Assembly (NCBI GenBank): GCA_022843385.1
Contig: JALHNT010000014.1
Coordinates: forward strand, 62,001-126,000
Length of the DNA: 64,000 bases
DNA from: Anaerolineae bacterium
Lineage (GTDB): Bacteria; Chloroflexota; Anaerolineae; Aggregatilineales; Phototrophicaceae
Direction of reading: 5' to 3'
The stretch's first letter is position 1, and each line of letters opens with the position of its first letter. A model generated the notes under the pieces. It made no database searches and was not told the origin of the DNA. It saw only the letters and a program-made list of their open reading frames with translations. Below, one piece after another: positions 25,185 to 32,704 of this stretch. Made by a program: the position numbers and the translations under genes.

Positions 25185-25825
25185 AGGGGGAATTGTCCGT
25201 TCAGCTTGGTGATGAATTGTTCGAAGTCGGTGACCAGCATTTCAGCGCCATCATGCCAGCGATGTTCTTCCGCCAGCCGCAGCCGGCGCTGTTCACCGGC
25301 TAATCGCAGCGAGTCGTTCCTGGCGGTGTCCGATTTCTTATCGTTCGATAGTTCGGCAAACTTCACGAGCTGATTAAGCTGACCGAATTGTTCAGGCGAA
25401 GCAAAGGTGTATACCGCCAGGTAGCTATCGTCCTGTTCCAGCGCGCATGCGACCACGTACCACCCTTTGGGCATCCGACCCCGTTTGGGAATCTTGAAGC
25501 ACCAGCGCAGGATGCTGGCAGCCTGGTCGCCCTGGATTTGAACCTGGGGACGTCCCTGTTTGGTGATGCGTGCGCCCTGGGCATCCATATGCACCAGACG
25601 GCCACTGGGCCAGCGCTGCTTGAGGATAGGTTCCACCAGACGCCCGGCCAAAGCCGCCACCGCAAAGCCGATGATGCCAGCGATGATGTTCAGCCCGGCG
25701 CTGGGAATGAGTTGATTGACAATTGAAAAGGTGACCAGGCCGACGACTAGGAAGACTGTCAGGATGCCCCAGCGAATCCCAACGTGTTCGCGGTCAACCG
25801 GAATAGTGAGTGTTTCAGCGATCAT
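25172..25825 (-). CDS. Hypothetical membrane protein
   Basis: The 217-residue product has two membrane helices (about residues 18-38 and 42-60), followed by a cytosolic-looking domain of about 150 residues with 'GRMPKGWYVVACALEQDDSYLAVY' and a charged helical region (EEHRWHDGAEMLVTDFEQF). No family recognised. It overlaps the methyltransferase gene upstream by 4 bases and the secreted-protein gene downstream by 13, so the three form one operon. Confidence 0.75.
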   Translation of the reverse strand: MIAETLTIPVDREHVGIRWGILTVFLVVGLVTFSIVNQLIPSAGLNIIAGIIGFAVAALAGRLVEPILKQRWPSGRLVHMDAQGARITKQGRPQVQIQGDQAASILRWCFKIPKRGRMPKGWYVVACALEQDDSYLAVYTFASPEQFGQLNQLVKFAELSNDKKSDTARNDSLRLAGEQRRLRLAEEHRWHDGAEMLVTDFEQFITKLNGQFPLWAE

Positions 25826-26580
25826 GCAGATGGTTTCTCTGTGATGAATACCACGCGGCTGGCGCGTGAGTTCACGGGATCATATGGTTCAAGATTGGCG
25901 GTGGTGATGGCTTTCACCGTAAGACCACTGCGCTGCACCAGGGTAGCAACGGCCTGAACCGGAAACGAACGCAGCAGATGTTTAGCATCGAGCCGTTCCC
26001 AGGAGTTGATCCGTTTGCGAAATACCGTGTAGTTGGCTGTGTGAAGCTGGCGCTCGTAATCATAATCATGGGTCACAAAACCAACGACCGATTGAGCAGG
26101 ATCCGCCAACATCTGAGGCGCGGCCGAGCCTTCTTCGGTCAAGCCTTGCAGCGTAGTCAGATCAAACAGGAACAATTTACCGGGTTCGAGGATACGCGAC
26201 ACACTGGCGAACACCATCTCGATATCGCGCAGGCTGTTCAGGTCATTGATGACATTCAGGGCCAACATCAGATCTGCCGTGGCGACCTGGTTTCCGAGTT
26301 CGCGTATATCACTCAGCACCCATTTGACGCTGGAATGCTCCAACTTGCGCCGCGCGATGTCAAGCATTTCCGTGGATTGATCAACGCCAGTGATGGTATA
26401 GCGAAACTGCGAGAGGTATTCGAGGCTGGCGCCAGTGCCACATCCCAGTACCACCACAAAACGCCCCAGCCAGTCGTTGCGTTGAATATAATCAATCAGC
26501 CGTGCCACAAGCTGGCGGCTTGAGTCGCCCATATTCAGGTCATCATAGACTGAGGCGAGGACGGCGTAATCTCCGGGCAT
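25822..26580 (-). CDS. SAM-dependent methyltransferase (class I)
   Basis: The 252-residue protein begins 'MPGDYAVLASVYDDLNMGDS', a common start in small-molecule methyltransferases. It carries motif I FVVVLGCGTGASLEYLSQF (about 41-59), 'GVDQSTEMLDIARRKL' and 'ADLMLALNVINDLNSLRDIE', and a C-terminal beta-rich part. The substrate is unknown. AGGA lies eight bases before the ATG. It is the first gene of a three-gene overlapping minus-strand operon. Confidence 0.88.
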   Translation of the reverse strand: MPGDYAVLASVYDDLNMGDSSRQLVARLIDYIQRNDWLGRFVVVLGCGTGASLEYLSQFRYTITGVDQSTEMLDIARRKLEHSSVKWVLSDIRELGNQVATADLMLALNVINDLNSLRDIEMVFASVSRILEPGKLFLFDLTTLQGLTEEGSAAPQMLADPAQSVVGFVTHDYDYERQLHTANYTVFRKRINSWERLDAKHLLRSFPVQAVATLVQRSGLTVKAITTANLEPYDPVNSRASRVVFITEKPSA

Positions 26581-26658
26581 GACACTTTTCCTAGCCGACG
26601 TTGATGATTGATTTCCGGGCGCTAGGTTAGCATAAAGACCTTTGATTGGCGAATCGGG

Positions 26659-27354
26659 CTACAGAGGCATCCGGTAGCCCTGCCCTGGCACCGTCACTAT
26701 ATAAGTCGGGTGGCGCGGATTGCCCTCGATCTTCTGACGCAAACGGGAGATGTTGACGCGCAGCACAGAATAGTCACCAGCATAGGTGTCGTTCCATACT
26801 CCACGCAACAGATCGTCATGGGTAACAATCTGTCCGGCATGTCGCATCAAGGTGACGAGCAGGCCGTATTCAATCGGCGTCAGATGCAGACGCTCTCCCC
26901 GTATGAAAGCCTGCCGCCGAGGAATATCCAGTTCGAGCTGGCGGACAACCAGCTTGGTCTCCGGCGCCGGTGTCCAGTTGATGCGTCGCAGCAATGCCTT
27001 GACGCGGGCAACCAGTTCTTCGGGCGAGAAAGGTTTGGAGAGATAATCATCCGCTCCGGCTTCAAGCGCCGTGACCTTATCACGCTCACGAGTGAATCCA
27101 CTGACGACAATCATGGGCGTAAAGGAACGCTCGCGCACCTGCTTCAACACATCCAGGCCGTTGATGTCAGGAAGGTTGATGTCCAGCAGTACCAGGTCAG
27201 GGTTGGTCACCGCAATGTGTTGCAGCGCTGCTTCGCCTCGATCAACCGCAACAGCATTGTAGCCGGCCTCGTGCAGCAGGGTGCAGACCACTTCCGCTGT
27301 GTCTTCGTCGTCTTCAACAATTAGTATCTGGTGTGGGTCTTGAACCATGACCAT
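26659..27354 (-). CDS. OmpR-family response regulator
   Basis: The 231-residue regulator has a receiver domain (ILIVEDDEDTAEVVCTLL, phosphoacceptor Asp in VLLDINLPDINGLDVL, Thr/Ser switch in MIVVSGFTRERD, Lys in YLSKPFSPEEL) and a winged-helix DNA-binding domain ('LHLTPIEYGLLVTLMRHAGQ' ... 'VLRVNISRLRQKIEGNPRHP', 'GQGYRMPL'). It resembles KdpE-type regulators. No cognate kinase is adjacent; candidates in the window are the kinases at 11314 and 38145. An alternative start is ATG at 27348. Confidence 0.94.
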   Translation of the reverse strand: MVMVQDPHQILIVEDDEDTAEVVCTLLHEAGYNAVAVDRGEAALQHIAVTNPDLVLLDINLPDINGLDVLKQVRERSFTPMIVVSGFTRERDKVTALEAGADDYLSKPFSPEELVARVKALLRRINWTPAPETKLVVRQLELDIPRRQAFIRGERLHLTPIEYGLLVTLMRHAGQIVTHDDLLRGVWNDTYAGDYSVLRVNISRLRQKIEGNPRHPTYIVTVPGQGYRMPL

Positions 27355-27490
27355 AGCACTGATCCACCTGTAATGATTCTGATACGCATTTCAAACGAGA
27401 ATGTAACATTCTGCTATCATCATAGCGGAAAGCAGCGTTTCGCGCAACAAGAATGTTATGCTGATTCGTTGAGATAATGAAATGTGGCAA

Positions 27491-27518
27491 ACAAAAACGC
27501 ATACAGTTTGTATGCGTT
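27491..27518 (-). terminator. Rho-independent terminator of tRNA-Val
   Basis: A nine-base perfect stem AACGCATAC/GTATGCGTT (27496-27504 with 27510-27518) has an AGTTT loop. On the minus strand it is followed by TTTTTGT. It lies nine bases beyond the tRNA-Val 3' end. Confidence 0.9.
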
Positions 27519-27526
27519 GATGGTTA

Positions 27527-27599
27527 TGGGCCGTACAGGACTCGAACCTGTAACCCCTTCGGTGTAAACGAAGTGCTCTGCCAATTGAGCTAACCGCCC
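27527..27599 (-). tRNA. tRNA-Val (anticodon TAC) with an acceptor-stem mismatch
   Basis: Minus-strand reading gives D-arm GCTC/GAGC, anticodon stem CTTCG/CGAAG with loop TTTACAC (anticodon TAC, reads GTA and others), T-arm ACAGG/CCTGT with loop TTCGAGT, and discriminator A. The acceptor strands are GGGCGGT and ACGGCCC. Six of seven pairs form, but position 5:68 is G opposite G. CCA is not encoded. It has its own promoter and terminator. Confidence 0.95.
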
Positions 27600-27608
27600 G
27601 ATACCGTT

Positions 27609-27637
27609 ACTGTACAACAAGCGGGGGTGTTTTTCAA
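27609..27637 (-). promoter_or_regulatory. Sigma-70-type promoter of tRNA-Val
   Basis: On the minus strand TTGAAA (27637-27632), a 17-base spacer and TACAGT (27614-27609) end nine bases before the tRNA. The -35 and spacer lie inside a GGGGG...CCCCC inverted repeat (27623-27643) that may end the dCTP deaminase transcript. Confidence 0.75.
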
Positions 27638-27655
27638 TCCCCCTGCCCATTTTTC

Positions 27656-29347
27656 TCACAGGCGTGGTGGTGTGACGCCGGTTTGTTTCTGATATTTGCC
27701 CTTCTTATCCGCATACGAGATTTCGCACTCCGAATCGCCTTCGAAGAACAAGACTTGCGCCAGTCCTTCATTTGCATAAACTTTCGCAGGCAGTGGCGTC
27801 GTGTTGCTGATTTCAAGCGTGACATACCCTTCCCATTCCGGCTCAAAGGGCGTTACGTTCACGATGAGACCACAATTTCGAACGAACACCCCTGCATCGA
27901 GAGCAAAGTTACCGGCCTCAGGTACTGTCAGGCAGTAAACATCATGATCGCCAGGTACTTCGCGAATGGATGCCACCTTATGGTTATTGGGCTGCTCTTT
28001 CATTCCTTTGAAGGCACGCACGACTTCAGGAAAGCGACGGAACACAGCGCGGTCGCAATTCAGCAATCGAGCCGCACCGCGAATTGAGCCTGTTTCGTCC
28101 AGCGCCGCACGTACAACTTCAGCCGTAATTTCTTCTCTCAGGCGAATATTGCGGGCAATGCTTTGTTGTTGGCTGCGCCTTGTTCCATCATCGCGATCCC
28201 AGGCGGCTCTTGATCGCTCACCGATGATTGCGCGATTTTCAGGATCAGCAAAATGCGCCTGCATTTGCTCGCTCTTGAGTTGACGGCGTTCCTCAGTCCA
28301 ACTCAGGATTCGTTGTTGGATAACTTCCTCTCGAATAGTGGCGTAGCGGTCATCATGCCAGAAAGCTTTCGCACGATCACTTTGAGCCTGTGAGTAGCGC
28401 TCGACCCATTCAGGATTTTGAGCCAGACGTTCCAATGCTTCACGAATGGATTGGCTGTGTTCATCCGGGTCGAATTCTGCTCCATAAGTTTCCTGATTGT
28501 GCAACCGGATATGCTCACTGGCGTTCATCCGGGTCAAATTAGTCGGATTGTTATTTCGACGATCAAAATCCATATGATGTCGGTGCGTTCCAGGAACATC
28601 GGCATAAATGCCGTGTCTCAGATTCCACTCATCGGCCAGACGATGTGTGGGGTGGAGTTGTCCATTGACGGGTTGGTAGACGGTTTCATATCCTCGCGCA
28701 AGCTGACGATACAATGGCATCAAGGACTGCCCAGGGCGCATCTCGTGAGCCGGAAGCAGTTGACCATCGCGGGTTACGAATTCGTGATCAGGTGTGCAAT
28801 GAATAATCGAGTCGTTATCCAACGTCACTTCCAGCAGCGCATCCCGTCCAATCCAGCGCGGTTGTTCCAGTAAGGTCACGATGATGCGTCCAAATTGACC
28901 GATGCTGTAGCCCCAGAACAATTCACCCTGCTGGCTCCGTTCAGCCATTTCTTCAAGCGAAGCTGACTGACCGTTGACCAGCGCAACTCGTGTATCCCCA
29001 CGAAAGCATCTTGCATACGTGCTTTTACCAACACATACCGTCAGAACACTGCGCGGGATGCGAAAGTATTCCATCGAACGCGCCAGGGCGAATGAGTTGG
29101 GCGGGATGATGCAGACATCACCCTGGTAATCGACAAACGAACTGGGCGAGAAGTTCTTCGGGTCCACCACTGCCGAGAAAACGTTGGTGAAAATCTTGAA
29201 TTCATCGGCCACCCGCAGATCGTAGCCATAGCTGGAAACGCCGTAGCTGATGACGCCTTCGCGCACCTGCTTCTCGACAAATGGCTCGATCATGCCGTGT
29301 TCCAGCGCCATCCGGCGAATCCAGTGATCCGGTTTCAACCCCATCAT
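27656..29347 (-). CDS. dcd: dCTP deaminase interrupted by an in-frame intein
   Basis: The 563-residue precursor contains a complete dCTP deaminase (deaminates dCTP to dUTP for dTMP synthesis) split by an intein. Residues 1-113 are the N-extein ('[14 protein letters not shown]', '[16 protein letters not shown]', then VGKSTYAR) and residues 492-563 the C-extein ([20 protein letters not shown], catalytic-type Glu about 512). Spliced length is 185 residues, normal for Dcd. The junction follows Arg113 of KSTYAR, equivalent to the Ser/Arg pair that contacts substrate in the family, so the unspliced protein should be inactive. The start is ATG 29347 or 29344, after GGAGGGG. It lies 27 bases downstream of argS on the same strand. 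Confidence 0.95.
   Translation of the reverse strand: MMGLKPDHWIRRMALEHGMIEPFVEKQVREGVISYGVSSYGYDLRVADEFKIFTNVFSAVVDPKNFSPSSFVDYQGDVCIIPPNSFALARSMEYFRIPRSVLTVCVGKSTYARCFRGDTRVALVNGQSASLEEMAERSQQGELFWGYSIGQFGRIIVTLLEQPRWIGRDALLEVTLDNDSIIHCTPDHEFVTRDGQLLPAHEMRPGQSLMPLYRQLARGYETVYQPVNGQLHPTHRLADEWNLRHGIYADVPGTHRHHMDFDRRNNNPTNLTRMNASEHIRLHNQETYGAEFDPDEHSQSIREALERLAQNPEWVERYSQAQSDRAKAFWHDDRYATIREEVIQQRILSWTEERRQLKSEQMQAHFADPENRAIIGERSRAAWDRDDGTRRSQQQSIARNIRLREEITAEVVRAALDETGSIRGAARLLNCDRAVFRRFPEVVRAFKGMKEQPNNHKVASIREVPGDHDVYCLTVPEAGNFALDAGVFVRNCGLIVNVTPFEPEWEGYVTLEISNTTPLPAKVYANEGLAQVLFFEGDSECEISYADKKGKYQKQTGVTPPRL
27875..29008 (-). mobile_element. Intein with HNH homing-endonuclease-like domain in dcd
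   Basis: The insert is 378 residues (114-491 of the precursor). Splicing block A is [13 protein letters not shown]; block B has TPDH (185-188, in [13 protein letters not shown]); blocks F and G are [12 protein letters not shown] and GVFVRN followed by Cys492. The last intein residue is Asn491, but the penultimate residue is Arg rather than the usual His. Residues about 250-284 hold an HNH nuclease core (His257-His258, Asn265/266, Asn270, His279, His283). Residues about 300-400 show NUMOD3-like Trp/Arg repeats, and about 405-448 a helix-turn-helix of the NUMOD type ([20 protein letters not shown]). GC is lower than in the exteins by eye. Family assignments of the small DNA-binding modules are less certain than the intein call. 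Confidence 0.93.
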
Positions 29348-29374
29348 CCCCTCCAGTCTTGCGAATACAATCCG

Positions 29375-31129
29375 CTACATGCGTTCCGGCGCGGTCATCC
29401 CCATCAGCGACAGAACCCGTTTGAATACCACCTGGGCGGCCCGGTAGAAGCGCAGCCGCGCTTGCTGCACATTCGGAGTAAGGTCGGTGTGCAGGGCGCG
29501 CACCTCATCGTAAATGGGATGGAACACGCCCGCCAGTTCATGTGCATAGAAGGCTATCCGATGCGGCTCCAGTTCGGTAGCCGCCGTCTGGATAACATCT
29601 CCCAGTTCGAGCGCCTTCCGCATGAAGCGCAGTTCAGACTCGCCCAACAGGTTCACATCCGCTCCTGTGTCGGTCACGCCGCGCAGTTCAGCTTCGCGGA
29701 AGATTCCAGCGCAGCGGACATGGGCATTCTGGATGTAGTAAACCGGATTGTCGTTGCTCTGTTTGACCGCCAGATCGAGATCGAAGTTGAGATGCGAATC
29801 GGCGCTGCGGGCCAGCAGGATGTAGCGCACCACATCCGGGCTGGTCTGGTCAATCAGATCATCGAGCGTATCGATGTTCCCAGCGCGAGTACTCATTTTG
29901 AGCTCCTGACCACCTCTGATCATCTTGACTAACTGAATGATGATCACCTTAATCCTCGAGACGTCCAATTCCAGTGCTTCGATTCCGTACTGCACCACCT
30001 TGTATTGTGTCCCATGATCTGCACCGAGGATGTTCACCAACAAGTCAAAGCCACGTCCCAGCTTATTGACATGATAGGCAATATCGGGAAGTGTATAGGT
30101 TGGATTTCCATCACTCTTGACCAGGACACGATCTTTGTCATCCCCAAAGGGAGCGCTGCGAAACCACGTTGCCACCCCCTTACCAGTATATTCGTCTGGT
30201 TCGCCAGACTTAACTGACCCAGCGTTTTCGGACTCAGTGGATCGGTAGACATGCCCCTTGGCTTCGAGTCCCTTCAATGTCTCCCAGACTGCGCCAGACT
30301 CATACAGGCTATTCTCATTAAAGAAGATGTCATGACGAATATTAACTCGTGCGAGCGTTGCCTTGATGACATCAAACATGCGCTTCTCGGCATACTCCTT
30401 AAACGGCTTCCAATCAGCATCAACTAACGCTGCTCCGTGTTCTGCTGCGAGGTCACGACCAAATACCTTAAGATAATCGCCATGATAAAAGGTTTTGTCT
30501 TCAGCACCAGGAATTTCTACCGGCTTCCCCAACGCTTGCAGATAGCGCAGGCGCAGGCTGTTGCCCAGGTTAACCATCTGTACGCCAGCATTGTTGAAGT
30601 AATACTCGCGCTCAACCTGATAACCCGCCGCTTGCAGGAGGCGGGCAATCGTGTCGCCAACCATCGCCCCTCGGCTGCGCCCAACGTGGAGTGGGCCGGT
30701 GGGATTGGCGCTGACGAACTCGACCTGCGCCCGCTTGCCCGCGCCGATGTCTAGCTGAAACAGTGCTTCACCCTCGTTGATGACCGCCTCAACCTGCTGC
30801 TTAAGCCAGGATTCGCTCAGGCGAAAGTTGATGAACCCTGGGCGAGCCGCTTCCGCCTGACCCACGAAATCGGCCGCGGGCAGATGCCGAACCAGCGTTT
30901 GGGCGATGTCGAACGGGTTCAGTTTTGCCGTCTTGCTCTCCGGCAGGGCCGCAATCTGCATGGCAACCGGGCAGTAATAATCGCCCTGTTCGGCCTTCTT
31001 GGGCGGGCGGATTTCGATGGGGAGCGGCGCGAAGGCGGGGAGTTCTCCGGCTGTTTGAGCGGACTGGACAGCCTGTTCAACCAGATGGGCGTGGAGCTGA
31101 GACAGCGGTTTCAAGATAAGTGACCTCAT
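29375..31129 (-). CDS. argS: Arginyl-tRNA synthetase
   Basis: The 584-residue class I synthetase charges tRNA-Arg. The N-terminal additive domain occupies about residues 1-110. The HIGH motif appears as HVGR in SANPTGPLHVGRSRGAMVG (about 140-160), the KMSK motif as KMSTRAGN (about 409-416), and the DALR anticodon-binding domain ends the protein (RLRFYRAAQVVFKRVLSLMG). Length is normal for a compact ArgS. The ribosome-binding site is weak. The middle of the gene (about 29880-30540) is visibly poorer in GC than both ends. It heads a two-gene operon with dcd. Confidence 0.97.
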   Translation of the reverse strand: MRSLILKPLSQLHAHLVEQAVQSAQTAGELPAFAPLPIEIRPPKKAEQGDYYCPVAMQIAALPESKTAKLNPFDIAQTLVRHLPAADFVGQAEAARPGFINFRLSESWLKQQVEAVINEGEALFQLDIGAGKRAQVEFVSANPTGPLHVGRSRGAMVGDTIARLLQAAGYQVEREYYFNNAGVQMVNLGNSLRLRYLQALGKPVEIPGAEDKTFYHGDYLKVFGRDLAAEHGAALVDADWKPFKEYAEKRMFDVIKATLARVNIRHDIFFNENSLYESGAVWETLKGLEAKGHVYRSTESENAGSVKSGEPDEYTGKGVATWFRSAPFGDDKDRVLVKSDGNPTYTLPDIAYHVNKLGRGFDLLVNILGADHGTQYKVVQYGIEALELDVSRIKVIIIQLVKMIRGGQELKMSTRAGNIDTLDDLIDQTSPDVVRYILLARSADSHLNFDLDLAVKQSNDNPVYYIQNAHVRCAGIFREAELRGVTDTGADVNLLGESELRFMRKALELGDVIQTAATELEPHRIAFYAHELAGVFHPIYDEVRALHTDLTPNVQQARLRFYRAAQVVFKRVLSLMGMTAPERM

Positions 31130-31141
31130 CGCGGTAAACGA

Positions 31142-31172
31142 AGGGGCGGGTCGTTTGATAGAACCCGCCCCT
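31142..31172 (-). terminator. Hairpin downstream of the methyltransferase operon
   Basis: A perfect ten-base stem AGGGGCGGGT/ACCCGCCCCT (31142-31151 with 31163-31172) with an 11-base loop lies between argS and the 31225 gene. On the minus strand it is followed by TCGTTT, a weak T tract, so it probably ends the upstream transcript before argS. Confidence 0.6.
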
Positions 31173-31224
31173 CATCACAATCGTGCCGCGATTGTAGCAA
31201 ATTCAGACAGGGATGCAAGGCAGC

Positions 31225-31512
31225 CTAGCGCGTGATAAGCCAGGGGTTGATCCCAGATTGCGGCGGGCGATCATCCGACTCATCCTCTACAGGAGCCAGG
31301 GCTGACCACAGCGCATCGGCTTTTTCTGGATAGGTCTCCAGCCACTCGACGGGCTTCATCAGCCGCGATTTGTGGACAACCGCAATGAAGTGACGAAGCT
31401 CATCCGTCATAATCGATTTCTCACGAAGACAGCGATCCAGCGAACGCATCAACCGAATCCCGGACGGAGTCAACTGATGCTGCTTCACCCACTGATGCTC
31501 AGGTTGCAGCAT
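31225..31512 (-). CDS. Small hypothetical protein coupled to a methyltransferase gene
   Basis: The 95-residue product is charged and helical ('IRLMRSLDRCLREKSIMTDELRHFIAVVHKS' region), ends in a Pro-rich tail (ESDDRPPQSGINPW) and has no membrane segment. I do not recognise it. It starts 14 bases inside the methyltransferase gene, so it is translated with it. The reading frame is supported by context more than by similarity. Confidence 0.6.
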   Translation of the reverse strand: MLQPEHQWVKQHQLTPSGIRLMRSLDRCLREKSIMTDELRHFIAVVHKSRLMKPVEWLETYPEKADALWSALAPVEDESDDRPPQSGINPWLITR

Positions 31513-32143
31513 GGTTCACCTTCCGCGCCCAGACGACATACAGCGGATTGGCGTAGGTCGGATAGCCATTGGCGGGGTCAGTCTGCATGGCGCTCAGTTC
31601 CGTCCATTCGCCGGATTGCTCGAAGTAGCGCCCGACGAGTGCGATGTGTTCCGAGTCGTTGGTCGAAAGCCAGACCGCAACAGCCTTGGAGGGGAAGCAG
31701 CGATTGGAGAAAGACACCACAAACGTCCCGCCCGGCTTGAGCACCCGATAGACCTCGCTGAAGACGCGCAACGGTTCGGTGAGATATTGAACCGACACAG
31801 CGCAAGTCACCGCATCGAAGGATTGATCCTCATAAGGCAGCACAGGCTGTTGGTTAAGGTTGTGGACGATAAACTTGTCAAGCTGTGGATTATCAGCCAT
31901 CTCATCAGCGTTCATCCCCAGGCCGACCACACGCGCCGGCTTGAGCGCCAGCGGATAATGAGATCGCCAACTGCTCATCAGATCGAGATAAATCCCGCCA
32001 GTCGGCAGCAAATCCTGATACACGCTAGTCAACGCCGCCAGCGCGTCATCATCAATGTGAACCACTTTACGTGGAAAACTGTAGAAGAGACGGTCATCAG
32101 AAGCGTCCTGTCGCTGAAAAAAGTGAGTTGGGAACACCGTCAC
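31499..32143 (-). CDS. SAM-dependent methyltransferase-like protein
   Basis: The 214-residue protein fits a methyltransferase type 11 domain: 'GGIYLDLMSSWRSHYPLALK' stands where motif I belongs (DLMSSWRSH instead of a glycine-rich loop, a known variant in a group of bacterial and plant proteins), followed by 'VVGLGMNADEMADNP', 'FDAVTCAVSVQYLTEPLRVF' and 'VYRVLKPGGTFVVSFSNRCF'. The substrate is unknown. It overlaps the small gene downstream by 14 bases. Confidence 0.8.
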   Translation of the reverse strand: MTVFPTHFFQRQDASDDRLFYSFPRKVVHIDDDALAALTSVYQDLLPTGGIYLDLMSSWRSHYPLALKPARVVGLGMNADEMADNPQLDKFIVHNLNQQPVLPYEDQSFDAVTCAVSVQYLTEPLRVFSEVYRVLKPGGTFVVSFSNRCFPSKAVAVWLSTNDSEHIALVGRYFEQSGEWTELSAMQTDPANGYPTYANPLYVVWARKVNHAAT

Positions 32144-32251
32144 ACCTGAAGTTGAGTTAAACGCTGCCCAACTCTAAATGACTAAGATGAGATGGTGAAG
32201 AGAAATAACTCGTGAAATGCTGAAAGACTGATGACGACCACCCCTTTATGG

Positions 32252-32704
32252 CTACCCCTGGCTCTGCGGTGGTGTATCCAGTGCTGTGGTCGACTTCTCT
32301 GCAAGCAACCGGTTAATGATGGCAGCCAGTTCATCATACTTCGGCGGTTTGACGAAATATTGCAGGAAGCCATACTGCTTACATTCAGCCAGGTCTTCTG
32401 GCTCATCAGAAGTCGTGAAGATGACACGGGGAATTCGATTGACTTCCGCGTGCTGGGACAAAGTCTTCAACAGTTCGGCGCCAGTGATACGCGGCAGATT
32501 CAAATCCAGCACCATCAGAAGGATGGCTGGCAGAGGTTCAGCCGCAAATTCCTCACGTCGCAGCAGGAAATCCAGACCACGCTTGCCATCTTCCATCTGA
32601 ATCAGCGGCAAGTGAATGCCCTGTCGCTCCAACGACTTCTGCAGAATGCGAAAATGGCCGGGATTGTCTTCGATGACCAGAATACTGGGTTGCGTCTGAG
32701 TCAT
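32252..32704 (-). CDS. Stand-alone receiver-domain response regulator (Rcp1-like)
   Basis: The 150-residue product is a single receiver domain with the acidic pair in ILVIEDNPGHFRIL, the phosphoacceptor Asp in LLMVLDLNLPRITGAELL, Thr-Ser in VIFTTSDEPEDLAE and Lys in YFVKPPKYDEL. The 'DNPGHFRILQKSLERQG' and long loop before the Asp resemble Rcp1-type regulators paired with phytochrome or His kinases. It has no output domain. It overlaps the kinase gene upstream by 4 bases (ATGA), so the two form a signalling pair. Confidence 0.93.
   Translation of the reverse strand: MTQTQPSILVIEDNPGHFRILQKSLERQGIHLPLIQMEDGKRGLDFLLRREEFAAEPLPAILLMVLDLNLPRITGAELLKTLSQHAEVNRIPRVIFTTSDEPEDLAECKQYGFLQYFVKPPKYDELAAIINRLLAEKSTTALDTPPQSQG

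Noticed and set aside
27456-27659. Minus-strand frame of 67 codons across tRNA-Val
   Set aside because: It is translated through the tRNA, its promoter and its terminator.
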